A DNA stretch of 64,000 nt from Corynebacterium glaucum (lineage in GTDB: Bacteria > Actinomycetota > Actinomycetes > Mycobacteriales > Mycobacteriaceae). The stretch covers positions 2,034,674-2,098,673 of the forward strand of contig NZ_CP019688.1 in NCBI RefSeq assembly GCF_002287505.1. Reading direction: 5' to 3'. Below are positions 17,001 through 23,873 of the stretch, in pieces; the stretch's first letter is position 1; the number at the start of each line of letters is the position of its first letter. The translations under genes were made by a program, and so were the position numbers. The notes beneath the pieces were generated by a model. The model was not told the origin of the DNA. It searched no databases and saw nothing but the letters and a program-made list of their open reading frames with translations.

Positions 17001-17920
17001 GACCTATCAGTTGGAGCAATCATCTCGGGACCGAACCTAAACGCAGAAGAGTTAATTGTGCACTCACTCGGGCCGTATAGGTTAACGATCTCAGCTGACG
17101 GGAGTTGGCTACGTATTTCGTCCACAAGGTTCCACGAAAGTGCCTCACCACCCGAAAAAACCTTTTGGAGCGAAGGCGAGGCGGCGAAGCCACCAATGTC
17201 GGCGATCGCCTGCAAAAGAGTTGGTACGGCTTGCAAGGTATTAACCGCGTAATCCGATATAGCCTGTACTATTGTATGAGGGTCTCGAAACGCCCCGTGT
17301 GGTGATGGAACCGGAATAGCCCCATTGATAGGCGCTAGAATCTCCCACTGCGCCGCGTCGAAGCCGATCGGCGTCTTCTGCAAGATGCGTGTTGAGGGAT
17401 CCAGGAAGCCTTCGCTTCTGAGCCAACGCATTTGACAGCTCAGGTTTCGCCTTGATATGGCTATGCCCTTGGGGTTTCCCGTAGAGCCTGAAGTATAGAT
17501 GAGGTACGCAGTTTTATGGCCGTTCCACTCCAGAGATACGACGGGCCACTCCTCCGTGGGAGTGTCAAATCCCTGCGTTAGGCGTTCCTCAAGCTCGAGA
17601 GGAAGCCGAACCAGCTGCAGACCTTCAATCTCCCCGAGGGCTTTCGCGTCTGCCGAACTGTCAATGATAGCTGTTCTCGTGGTTGAATCTTCTAAAATGT
17701 ATCGGATGCGTTCCACAGGGTATTGGGAGTCGATCGGAATGTAAGTTGACTCTCGCGCCAGAGCCTCGAGCGCGATCATCGAAATATGCGGCCCCGGCTG
17801 CCCGATGATTGCCACCGGCGAAGCATTCTTCGAGGCCTCGCTGAAAACAGCATGGACTTCCGCAGAAGAGCCTGCGCAGTTTGAGTTACTGGGTGAGTTC
17901 ATGTCTAAGTCCATTCTCAT
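14096..17920 (-). CDS. indigoidine-synthetase-type NRPS (A-oxidase-T-TE; IndC/BpsA/MinA-like)
   Basis: 1274 residues with the single-module layout of BpsA/IndC. Adenylation core: A3 YLIYTSGSTGNPKG (about 139-152), A5 NLYGPSECTINSS (280-292), A7 YRSGDLVR (371-378), A8 GRIDNQIKLRGNRIELDEI (389-407). A flavin-dependent oxidase domain is inserted between A8 and A10 (about 450-880; includes LLPKYGYASPGALYS and FMSSGYSSFSGSPLPA). A10 is PNGKVDRTAL. The T domain has FFDLGGNSVRV (phosphopantetheine Ser near 951) and the TE has GYSFG (Ser near 1084) and DADHYEIL (His near 1248). The A4 region FDAAQWEIL matches BpsA, so L-glutamine is the predicted substrate; the product would be an oxidised cyclised glutamine that dimerises to blue indigoidine or feeds C-nucleoside assembly. 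The N-terminus lacks about 40 residues including the A1 motif compared with BpsA. The start is uncertain (ATGs at 17920, 17914 and 17902, all with weak SD). Confidence 0.93.
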   Translation of the reverse strand: MRMDLDMNSPSNSNCAGSSAEVHAVFSEASKNASPVAIIGQPGPHISMIALEALARESTYIPIDSQYPVERIRYILEDSTTRTAIIDSSADAKALGEIEGLQLVRLPLELEERLTQGFDTPTEEWPVVSLEWNGHKTAYLIYTSGSTGNPKGIAISRRNLSCQMRWLRSEGFLDPSTRILQKTPIGFDAAQWEILAPINGAIPVPSPHGAFRDPHTIVQAISDYAVNTLQAVPTLLQAIADIGGFAASPSLQKVFSGGEALSWNLVDEIRSQLPSAEIVNLYGPSECTINSSAFRFGPEMIAPTDRSSTVPLGAPAADSVFYIDVGGGIRQPTPGIEGELIICGELVGMGYVNNSEETRKKFLTVNGLPSYRSGDLVRCGDDAQLRFLGRIDNQIKLRGNRIELDEINNQYLQHPWVSKAECVVVGGGEDVPQRLEAFLQLSSNAAPLMDGRGGGVHHLSKNSRLQVKAQLSNLGVRTDLGTEVESLINEAPNELVEQLEQLAFCRKSYRTFEGDKFSLEDLVQMVRVAKQESDPLHLGIGLDRDLVDAAPLASILWGISAFKDERRLLPKYGYASPGALYSIQAYVSFGKDSPHYGQTWYFDPVEKGFKWVQDDHSPSSVTRVHLVSHEAAIRSVYEKNVREVQYFELGHLLGLLDDIFENSRYCAVFSDSPPDYVDCGKLPQDLYLGSLEIVSISSSELPDSYCHAPEVFISVDDRVSGLSRGTYAENAGQFTKISDAFVEVSDVIAINQSVYRTSSFGVGLYFLDSELDLKRQYVSLGAALHRLQSHCEAFGFMSSGYSSFSGSPLPAAIKATEILKIESESKEISFYFAVGGPISKSQRLHRGMNEDQVHMEGPAEIVTREIRDQVPSYMVPDQVTVLPALPTTPNGKVDRTALMAISEQRATSLRSSSGRAPEGEVERAIARSWGQILKCEGIKATDNFFDLGGNSVRVMMLVSSLKTVFGESVTPQLIFANPVLEELASVIKNPITQSRAIKLREMDPGGGQAQSSGRVSSLMWPGLGGLPLNLSHLADNLSAGGEIIGIQAQGINERESPVASIEQVAEQDCEFAPGEGVLHLIGYSFGCRTALTSAALLEAQGRRVDSLTLLCPGNPTLSTDGHLLIPQTGERDSSVDNPEFVGMLLSVFNHPLDPHDFQKVTATAKSLDDVVEFIQKKNHAIDPDQIERIVRLVCTQYEFDYSFEEMEAYHVSCPILLVKAKGDKYSSVDEILERNILDITTIGFDADHYEILKPPHVKELGAIISDFQSNAIHV

Positions 17921-18312
17921 TTCTTAGAAGGTAGCTAAACTGCTAATCACCCTGCACTGAAGAACCGGTCGCCGAAGTCACCAATACCCGGGAGCATGTA
18001 TCCATTTTCCGTGAGGGCCTCTTCTATCGAGGCGATAACGTATGTGCAGTCGGGGTGACGTTGCTGCACAAATTCAAGCCCTTGCGGTGAAGCGAGGTAG
18101 TTAACTGAGATTATCGAGGTCTCCTGAACGCCGACATCCTTAAGGCGATCAATAGCGAGGGATAGGGACCGCCCAGTGGCAACCATAGGTTCAAAGAGCA
18201 GAACTGTCGACGAAGCAACACTGTCAGGAAGACTTTCGTAATAAAACTTCGGCGTTAAGGTTTGGGAGTGAAGCTTTCCTGTGAACCCCCGGTTATCGGT
18301 GAGGAGTTCCAG

Positions 18313-18981
18313 ATGAATTACCCGTTGGCGGTTCGCGAGCGTGCCGTCGAGCTTTATCGCAAGGGGTTAGAACCTCGGCAGGTACGCACCCGTTTGAGTG
18401 ATGAAGGCATCGATCCTGTGCCTTCGGCGGCGTCGATTTGGCGGTGGGCAGTTAATGCTGAGCACGGTGTTGAGGTGGATCATCATTGGCGCAGTCCGAG
18501 CGAGGTTGCCGCAGCGGTGCGGGCGGCACTGACTTCGCCGGGGTCGCTGCGGGAGATAAGTCGGCAGTGTGGGGTATCTTCGACCGCGTTGTCGATCTGG
18601 GTTCGAAATTTCGCTCCCGACGAAGAGACGCGGCGTGGGATGAACCCTGAGCAGCTGGAGCAGGCGACACTGTGGCGTGTGGAGCAACATAGACGCCGCC
18701 CGCGCAAGAGCGCATCGCCACAAACCCCCAAGCCGACTTCTGCTAGGGCTGCCAAAATTGCGAGTGAGCAGCATGTGACTCAGCTCGATGATGCTGCGTT
18801 GCCGGATGATCCTGAAGAGCTTAAGGCGATGTTGCGCCACGAGCGGTTTCTACGGCTTGCGGACAAGGCCTTGTTCGAGGCTGTGATGGAGTCCGAGGGA
18901 AAAGCCCCGGCCCGGAGACGCTCGACAGCATGGTCGTCGCTCAAGCTGTCCAGCGACTCCGGGCGCACGGATACCAAGTAA
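18313..18981 (+). CDS. IS3-family transposase OrfA
   Basis: 222 residues, long for an OrfA because two helix-turn-helix units are present (LAVRERAVELYRKGLEPRQV near the start, then LREISRQCGVSSTALSIWVR). GAGGAG lies 6 nt before the ATG. Near the end, GGAAAAGC (18898-18905) is a typical slippery site: a -1 slip on the A-run carries ribosomes from this frame into the frame of OrfB, giving an OrfAB fusion of the kind that acts as the active transposase in this family. Confidence 0.85.
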   Translation: MNYPLAVRERAVELYRKGLEPRQVRTRLSDEGIDPVPSAASIWRWAVNAEHGVEVDHHWRSPSEVAAAVRAALTSPGSLREISRQCGVSSTALSIWVRNFAPDEETRRGMNPEQLEQATLWRVEQHRRRPRKSASPQTPKPTSARAAKIASEQHVTQLDDAALPDDPEELKAMLRHERFLRLADKALFEAVMESEGKAPARRRSTAWSSLKLSSDSGRTDTK

Positions 18982-19970
18982 AAGCCAGCTGCGAGCACTT
19001 CGGGTTGAACCTGAGCACCTACAAGCATGCGTGTCGACGACTGAAATACCCGATGTCGCAGCGGGCAACTGCCACATCGGCGATCATCGCGGTGTCGAAA
19101 GCAAACAGCGGAATCTACGGCTATCGCAGGATCTTGGCGGTGTGCAGGCAAAACGGGTGGACGATAGGTGAGAAAACAGTACGCGCCATCATGTACGCAG
19201 AAAACCTCACCCCGAAGTCCAAGCGGACCATGAGGCACCGCTCGTACAAAGGAGAAAACGCCCACCGGCCGGCGAACAAGCTGCTCATCGGGGACCTGGA
19301 AGAAGCAGCTGCCGCGGATGTCGTTGTCTCACAGGGCTACTCGCGCGAAGCGTGCAGACGTCGCGAAGCACTTGAGCCCGATTTGGTTCACGACTTCTAC
19401 GCCGATAGGCCGAACGAGAAATTCGGTACCGACGTCACCGAGTTCGCATGCCGAGACGGCAAGGTGTATTTCAGTCCGTTGATCGACTTCCATGACAATC
19501 TGCCCCTCGTCTACACCATGAGCACCAGCCCGACCGCCGCGCTGACGAACACCATGCTGGAAGCCGCGTTGACAACCATCAAGCCTGGGACCAAACCGAT
19601 CATTCATTCTGATCGTGGGTGGGCCTACCGACATCCGGAATGGGTAAGTATGCTCACCGACCCCACCCACGACCAGGCAGCATGCGGCAACTGTGACCCG
19701 GGCAAACCCTGCGACAACGCATGGGTTGCGATCCCATCGCTGTCGCGACTCGGCAAAAGCGGCGATAACGCCAGAGTGGAAGGATTCTTCGGCCTGCTCA
19801 AAAGAGAGCTCTACGCCGCCGGCATCAACTCCCAAAAGATGGGCACCGAGGAATTCATGAACTATCTTGAAACCCACCTGGACTGGTTCGTCTACCAACG
19901 ACTCACAAGACATCCAGGTAAGGGCTACACAACCCTGGCCGAGCAACGCGCTCTGGCTACAGCTATCTAA
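18930..19970 (+). CDS. IS3-family transposase OrfB (DDE integrase core)
   Basis: 346 residues from an internal ATG; in practice it is probably made as a -1 frameshift fusion with OrfA. The HTH-like start is followed by SGIYGYRRILAVCRQNGWTI and the core Asp in FGTDVTEFACRDG, Asp in IIHSDRGWAYRHPEW and Glu in NARVEGFFGLLKRELY. A cysteine-containing insertion (QAACGNCDPGKPCDNAW) between the second Asp and the Glu is unusual for the family. No stop codons, so the element could be active. Confidence 0.9.
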   Translation: MVVAQAVQRLRAHGYQVKASCEHFGLNLSTYKHACRRLKYPMSQRATATSAIIAVSKANSGIYGYRRILAVCRQNGWTIGEKTVRAIMYAENLTPKSKRTMRHRSYKGENAHRPANKLLIGDLEEAAAADVVVSQGYSREACRRREALEPDLVHDFYADRPNEKFGTDVTEFACRDGKVYFSPLIDFHDNLPLVYTMSTSPTAALTNTMLEAALTTIKPGTKPIIHSDRGWAYRHPEWVSMLTDPTHDQAACGNCDPGKPCDNAWVAIPSLSRLGKSGDNARVEGFFGLLKRELYAAGINSQKMGTEEFMNYLETHLDWFVYQRLTRHPGKGYTTLAEQRALATAI

Positions 19971-20402
19971 CAAACACGACTAAATAGCCACAGTGGTTCA
20001 CAGGAAAGCCGCAGTCCCTTTCGCGGTTTCTTTGCAGAAGTATTTTACCTATTGTCATTCCCGGCAAAAGGGAGCGTGCAGCAAATTCCATACTTTCACC
20101 TGCCCTTATTACTGACACCCCACATATGGGCCTAGTCAATCGGACACCATTAAATTTGGCATTGGTTGGGGTAGTTACCGACTCAGGGGTGTAGTGGGCG
20201 AAACTCAAAGCGTATTCGATCAACATTCGATTAACGCGCTCTGTCGCCCATGTGAACTCGCGAATCGAACTGTTTTTATTACGAGCGATCGTCTGAAAGT
20301 AAGTAAGAAGATTTGACGACGGAAGCTCATTAACTGACATACTCCTTCTTTCACCTTTCTGCGCATGGAGGACGGCGCGCCAACTTTTGTCTGGGTTATG
20401 CG

Positions 20403-21104
20403 TTAAAGTTTTTTACCCCCTCCGTTAGAGTTGGCGATTTGGCGGAAGGCGCGCATCGCCTCCGAAACGAATTCTTTGACTAGTCCGGCATCCTTACGCC
20501 CGTCGCTACCCTCCAGCCCGGTGTGAGCGTCAACCCCAGCTGGTTTAGTTTCCAGAATCGCATCGCCAACATTGTCGGGATTCAACCCCCCGGCGATAAT
20601 TACCGGTTTGCTAGCCTGTCGGACAATTGCCGCGCTGGTTTCTATGTTGTGCTGGATCCCTGTCGCGCCCATGGCTCCAGTCCTTGGGTTATAGGTGTCA
20701 GTCAAAAACATGTCCACATGCGCATCCATGGCTCGAACAGTTTCCAGTAGCTCCACTTCGTTGTTTTCTTTAACGATGAGGCTCTTAAGGATCTGAATTT
20801 GCGGGAGTTGCTTTCGAAGGCGTATGATTTCACTGGTCTCGATGTCCCCATGCAGCTGAACGGCATCGAAACCAAGTGCGCTTACTAACTCGGTTAATTC
20901 TACTGCACTAACGCTGTAGGAGATCAATACTGAAGTTGCGCGACCTTCAACATGTTTTACTACGTCTTTCGCCATGGCTTCGGTCAGATCATCGTTACCC
21001 GACGGTAGACGAAGTGGAATCCCTAGCCAATTTGCACCGGCCTGGATGACCAGGTCTGCCTCATCCGGATCGTGAAGTCCAGCAACCTGAATGACTGGGT
21101 TCAT
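20403..21104 (-). CDS. TrpF-like phosphoribosylanthranilate isomerase homologue lacking the catalytic cysteine
   Basis: 233 residues with the TrpF (beta/alpha)8 pattern: AVQLHGD, the Asp in FLTDTYNPRTGAMGATG, AGGLNPDNVGDAI and GVDAHTGLEGSDGRKDAGLV (phosphate-binding loops). TrpF isomerises phosphoribosylanthranilate using a Cys in VKICG as base and an Asp as acid. Here the Cys position is Ala (IQVAGLHDPDEAD) while the Asp and phosphate sites are kept, so normal TrpF activity is doubtful. No trp genes are nearby. As first gene of the operon it may bind or isomerise a phosphoribosyl intermediate. GGGGGAACC before the ATG is a strong RBS. Confidence 0.8.
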   Translation of the reverse strand: MNPVIQVAGLHDPDEADLVIQAGANWLGIPLRLPSGNDDLTEAMAKDVVKHVEGRATSVLISYSVSAVELTELVSALGFDAVQLHGDIETSEIIRLRKQLPQIQILKSLIVKENNEVELLETVRAMDAHVDMFLTDTYNPRTGAMGATGIQHNIETSAAIVRQASKPVIIAGGLNPDNVGDAILETKPAGVDAHTGLEGSDGRKDAGLVKEFVSEAMRAFRQIANSNGGGKKL

Positions 21105-21133
21105 GGTTCCCCCTTACTTTCAATTAACGGATG

Positions 21134-21139
21134 CTTATA
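21134..21139 (-). promoter_or_regulatory. possible -10 element of the C-nucleoside-type operon
   Basis: On the minus strand, GGGTATAAGC contains TATAAG about 30 nt upstream of the TrpF-like start. No clear -35 is seen, as is common in corynebacteria. It is the only plausible promoter close to the first gene. Confidence 0.35.
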
Positions 21140-21860
21140 CCCTACACCAGAATCTATTCGCTTCCTCTTGTCTTTTTGCGTATGAACTCGTGCGGTAGCG
21201 TTTGCGGAGCTAGTGGGACCCAAAAAGGCGGTCAGTTCGAGCATTTTCAGAAGCATTTTAATGAAAACTTCAGCCCTTCCAGGGTCATTAGCTCAGATTC
21301 ATTTTGTTCATAGGCTTCTTGGACATAGGTCCGAGGACTTCTTTGACGTGGAGTCGGCGGTCTTCTTTGACATGACGAGCGGATCTTCTCCGTTCTCCGC
21401 ATCCCCCTTTCAGCCACTTAACCCGCAAATGCCCAATCGGCCTTTCTGAGCTAATGTAAGTCTGCCGAGAATTGCCCGATTCCTGCAAAACTGGGAGACC
21501 GTTTTACTCTCGAGCCGGATCGAATTCAGCGACCTTTTTGCGCTTGTGCAATGGAAGCCAACCAGCAAATTCACCTTCGCAAACGTCTAGAAAGCCGACA
21601 GGCATGCCTAGGAGGTCGCCGGACTTCACAGGAAGCTAGGGAACCGGTCCTTGTTAAGAGGAAACAGCACCGGCGAGGCAGTTCAGATTCGGGCGAGGAC
21701 GTCGGGGATTTCAAAGTCACCTAAGAGCCGTCGACCATAAACGAAATTATGTGATTAACATTGTTTAAGTTTCTTCAAGTTACGCAGCATCTTGGCCGCC
21801 GAGGCTTCTGGTAAACTGGGTACTCTGGGAGACTCATCCAAGTCCAGAAGGGAGCGAACC
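21140..21860. other. about 720-bp region without a recognisable gene
   Basis: The composition is between that of the island and the backbone. Short open frames on both strands do not resemble any family I know and have no good start sites. I found no copy of the tRNA-Arg end, no integrase and no RNA gene. It probably holds the right boundary of the acquired segment and the promoter of the gene at 21861. Confidence 0.5.
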
Positions 21861-22007
21861 ATGACCGAGAGCCGCCCACCGAAGATCGAAGACAGCATTG
21901 ACCACCTCGGCGATCCGGATGCCACTCACGACGTGCAGGAATCCGCGTCAGCGGAAGACACGATCGAAAGCACCAATGCGGACGCTGAAAGTGATGAGGA
22001 GGCGTAA
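21861..22007 (+). CDS. small acidic hypothetical protein
   Basis: 48 residues, very acidic (17 Asp/Glu), no Cys, no hydrophobic segment, predicted disordered. GAAGGGAGCGAACC precedes the ATG, giving a good RBS. The next gene starts 2 nt after its stop, so they form a pair. I do not recognise the family. Confidence 0.55.
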   Translation: MTESRPPKIEDSIDHLGDPDATHDVQESASAEDTIESTNADAESDEEA

Positions 22008-22009
22008 CC

Positions 22010-22294
22010 ATGGCTGACAATCCGAACTACGACGGTGTAGATAACGTCGATGACTCGAACGGCGGAGTGGGCGATGCCGCCGCAGGTGTAGAAAACACCG
22101 GTGTCGAGCCGGGCAGCGAAACCGACCGCCTGCTCGACGCGGCGACGACCCGTATTGGCAACGAGCCAAATGATGAGGGTTCGTTAGGCGATTTCGAAGA
22201 TGTAAACCAGGACGCAGTCGACGGTACCCGCAACGTCACCGAGGGCGACCACGGCGAGACCCCAGATCAGCTGCGATCCGACATCGAACGCTAG
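22010..22294 (+). CDS. acidic disordered hypothetical protein
   Basis: 94 residues, rich in Asp, Glu, Asn and Gly, with no hydrophobic core and no Cys; likely intrinsically disordered and cytoplasmic. Starts 2 nt after the preceding small acidic gene and ends just before a terminator. No function can be given. Confidence 0.6.
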   Translation: MADNPNYDGVDNVDDSNGGVGDAAAGVENTGVEPGSETDRLLDAATTRIGNEPNDEGSLGDFEDVNQDAVDGTRNVTEGDHGETPDQLRSDIER

Positions 22295-22316
22295 AAGCAA
22301 CGTCGCACCTCCCCCA

Positions 22317-22357
22317 CCGCTGAGACTCTTCGCGAGCGCTCGGCGGTTTTTCATTTG
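22317..22357 (+). terminator. rho-independent terminator of the small acidic gene pair
   Basis: ACCGCTGAG pairs with CTCGGCGGT (one G-T pair) and is followed by TTTTTC. Confidence 0.75.
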
Positions 22358-22449
22358 CTGGGTGAATTTGAGACGACCGTTCCACTGTGTGATACATTCT
22401 GAACCGCCAGATGGACTTTGGTCCACACAGTGGAATGAAAGGACTCGCG

Positions 22450-23832
22450 ATGACGGCGAGCGTCGATAATCAGCCCTCTCCCCAGCCGGCGATACCTACG
22501 GCGATTCGGGAAACCACTCCGGAAGAACGTCGCCGCGTGCGACTCGCTTCCACGATCGGCACCACGATCGAGTTCTACGACTTCTACGTCTACGCCACCG
22601 CCGCTGTGGCGGTGTTCCCATTCCTATTCTTCCCAAAGTCGGAATCCAGCACCGTCGCCCTGCTCTCGTCGTTCGCCACATTCGGCCTCGCGTTCATCGC
22701 TCGCCCGCTCGGTTCCATACTCTTCGGACACTTCGGTGACAAGGTCGGCCGTAAGGCCACCCTGGTCGGCGCCCTGCTGACCATGGGCATTGCTACGTTC
22801 ATCATCGGTTTGCTTCCCACGTACGCGCAGGCGGGCATCTGGGCGCCGGCGCTGCTTGCACTCATGCGCTTTTGCCAGGGCCTCGGCCTCGGCGGCGAGT
22901 GGTCAGGCGCAGCCCTGCTGTCCACCGAGACCGCAGCGAAGGGCCGCCGCGCCTGGGCCGGCATGTGGCCACAGCTCGGTGCACCGTTCGGCTTCTTCCT
23001 TGCCAACGGGCTTTTCCTCATCTTGGTTTCGGCCTTGGGCCACACCACCGGAGATTTTGAAGGCGCGTTCATGCGCTGGGGCTGGCGCATCCCATTCCTC
23101 CTCTCCATCGTGATGGTTGCGATCGGCCTGTGGGTGCGCCTCCAAGTGGAAGAGACCCCGGTGTTCCAGCAGGTCGAACAGAACGACCAGAAGGCGGCAT
23201 CGCCTTTGGCCGAGGTGTTCAAGACCGCATGGAAGCCGCTAATTCAGGGCACCTTCATCATGGTTGGCTGCTACACACTGTTTTACATCGTGACCACCTG
23301 GTTCTTGTCTTACGGCATTGGCTCCGCGGAAGAGGGCGTTGGCCTAGGCATCGCATACCCAACCTTCCTCAAGCTGCAGCTAATCTGCATCTTCGGCTTC
23401 ATGCTGGGCATCCCGGTCGCGGCGCACCTAGCCGACACGTTTGGCCGCCGCCCAGTGTTGGGCCTGACCTCGGCCGCAATCATTGTTTACGGCCTGTGCT
23501 TCAAGTGGCTCCTTAACCCGGACACCTTCACCATGGTCTCCTTGGGCATCTTCCTGTTCATCGGCATGATCCTTATGGGCTTCATTTTCGGCCCGATGTC
23601 GGCGATTCTGCCTGAACTGTTCCCGTCTAACGTGCGCTACACCGGTTCCGGCATCGCCTACAACATCTCTTCCATCTTGGGCGCTGCCATCGCCCCATTC
23701 ATCGCGACCGCCTTGAGCGCCGAGTACGGCCCCCAGGCCGTGGGCGTCTACCTGGTCATTGTTACTGCGATCTCGCTTGTGGCCATCCTCTCCGCCCCGG
23801 AGACCAAGAACCAGGAAATGCACGAGATCTAA
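22450..23832 (+). CDS. MHS-family metabolite:H+ symporter (MFS)
   Basis: 460 residues, twelve membrane segments. The start of TM1, IGTTIEFYDFYVYATAAVAV, and the loop GHFGDKVGRKATL are the hallmark of the metabolite:H+ symporter subfamily (ProP, KgtP, ShiA). RPLGSILFGHFGD and the second-half DTFGRRPVLG loop are present. It imports an organic acid or zwitterion driven by protons; the substrate cannot be deduced. AAAGGA before the ATG at 22450 decides the start. Confidence 0.9.
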   Translation: MTASVDNQPSPQPAIPTAIRETTPEERRRVRLASTIGTTIEFYDFYVYATAAVAVFPFLFFPKSESSTVALLSSFATFGLAFIARPLGSILFGHFGDKVGRKATLVGALLTMGIATFIIGLLPTYAQAGIWAPALLALMRFCQGLGLGGEWSGAALLSTETAAKGRRAWAGMWPQLGAPFGFFLANGLFLILVSALGHTTGDFEGAFMRWGWRIPFLLSIVMVAIGLWVRLQVEETPVFQQVEQNDQKAASPLAEVFKTAWKPLIQGTFIMVGCYTLFYIVTTWFLSYGIGSAEEGVGLGIAYPTFLKLQLICIFGFMLGIPVAAHLADTFGRRPVLGLTSAAIIVYGLCFKWLLNPDTFTMVSLGIFLFIGMILMGFIFGPMSAILPELFPSNVRYTGSGIAYNISSILGAAIAPFIATALSAEYGPQAVGVYLVIVTAISLVAILSAPETKNQEMHEI

Positions 23833-23873
23833 TCCCCTTGCTTTCCAAACCGGAAAGTGTCACACTTGCCGAT

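Larger units (their letters stand above)
18275..20006 (+). mobile_element. IS3-family insertion sequence inside the UPRT-like gene
   Basis: About 1.73 kb. The ends are inverted repeats: left TTTCCTGTGAACC (from 18275), right reverse complement TTCCTGTGAACC (to 20006). A 3-bp duplication AGC (18272-18274 and 20007-20009) is consistent with the family, although the left repeat would then be one base longer. It carries two overlapping reading frames in the opposite direction to the operon, so its insertion should be strongly polar on the NRPS and all downstream genes. Confidence 0.88.
17947..20340 (-). pseudogene. uracil phosphoribosyltransferase-like gene split by an IS3-family element
   Basis: The 5' part (20340 down to about 20007) encodes a UPRT N-terminus: ATERVNRMLIEYAL, then VTTPTNAKFNGVRL, then VSVIRAGESMEFAARSLLPG. 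The 3' part (18274 down to 17947) encodes the rest: KFYYESLPDSVASSTVLLFE, the PRPP loop EPMVATGRS (DPMLATGGS in most UPRTs) and the uracil loop PGIGDFGDRFF. UPRT makes UMP from uracil and PRPP. In the minimycin cluster a UPRT (MinD) protects the producer by raising the UMP pool. Simple manual removal of the IS and one target repeat leaves the halves one base out of frame, so a second lesion is possible. It ends 26 nt before the NRPS start. Confidence 0.88.

Noticed and set aside
20403..21104. Genuine tryptophan-pathway trpF
   Set aside because: No other trp genes nearby, catalytic Cys missing and placed as first gene of the biosynthetic operon.
21288..21488. 66-codon minus-strand frame in the gene-free stretch
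   Set aside because: Arg/Lys-rich with no family similarity, no RBS and no neighbours in a unit.
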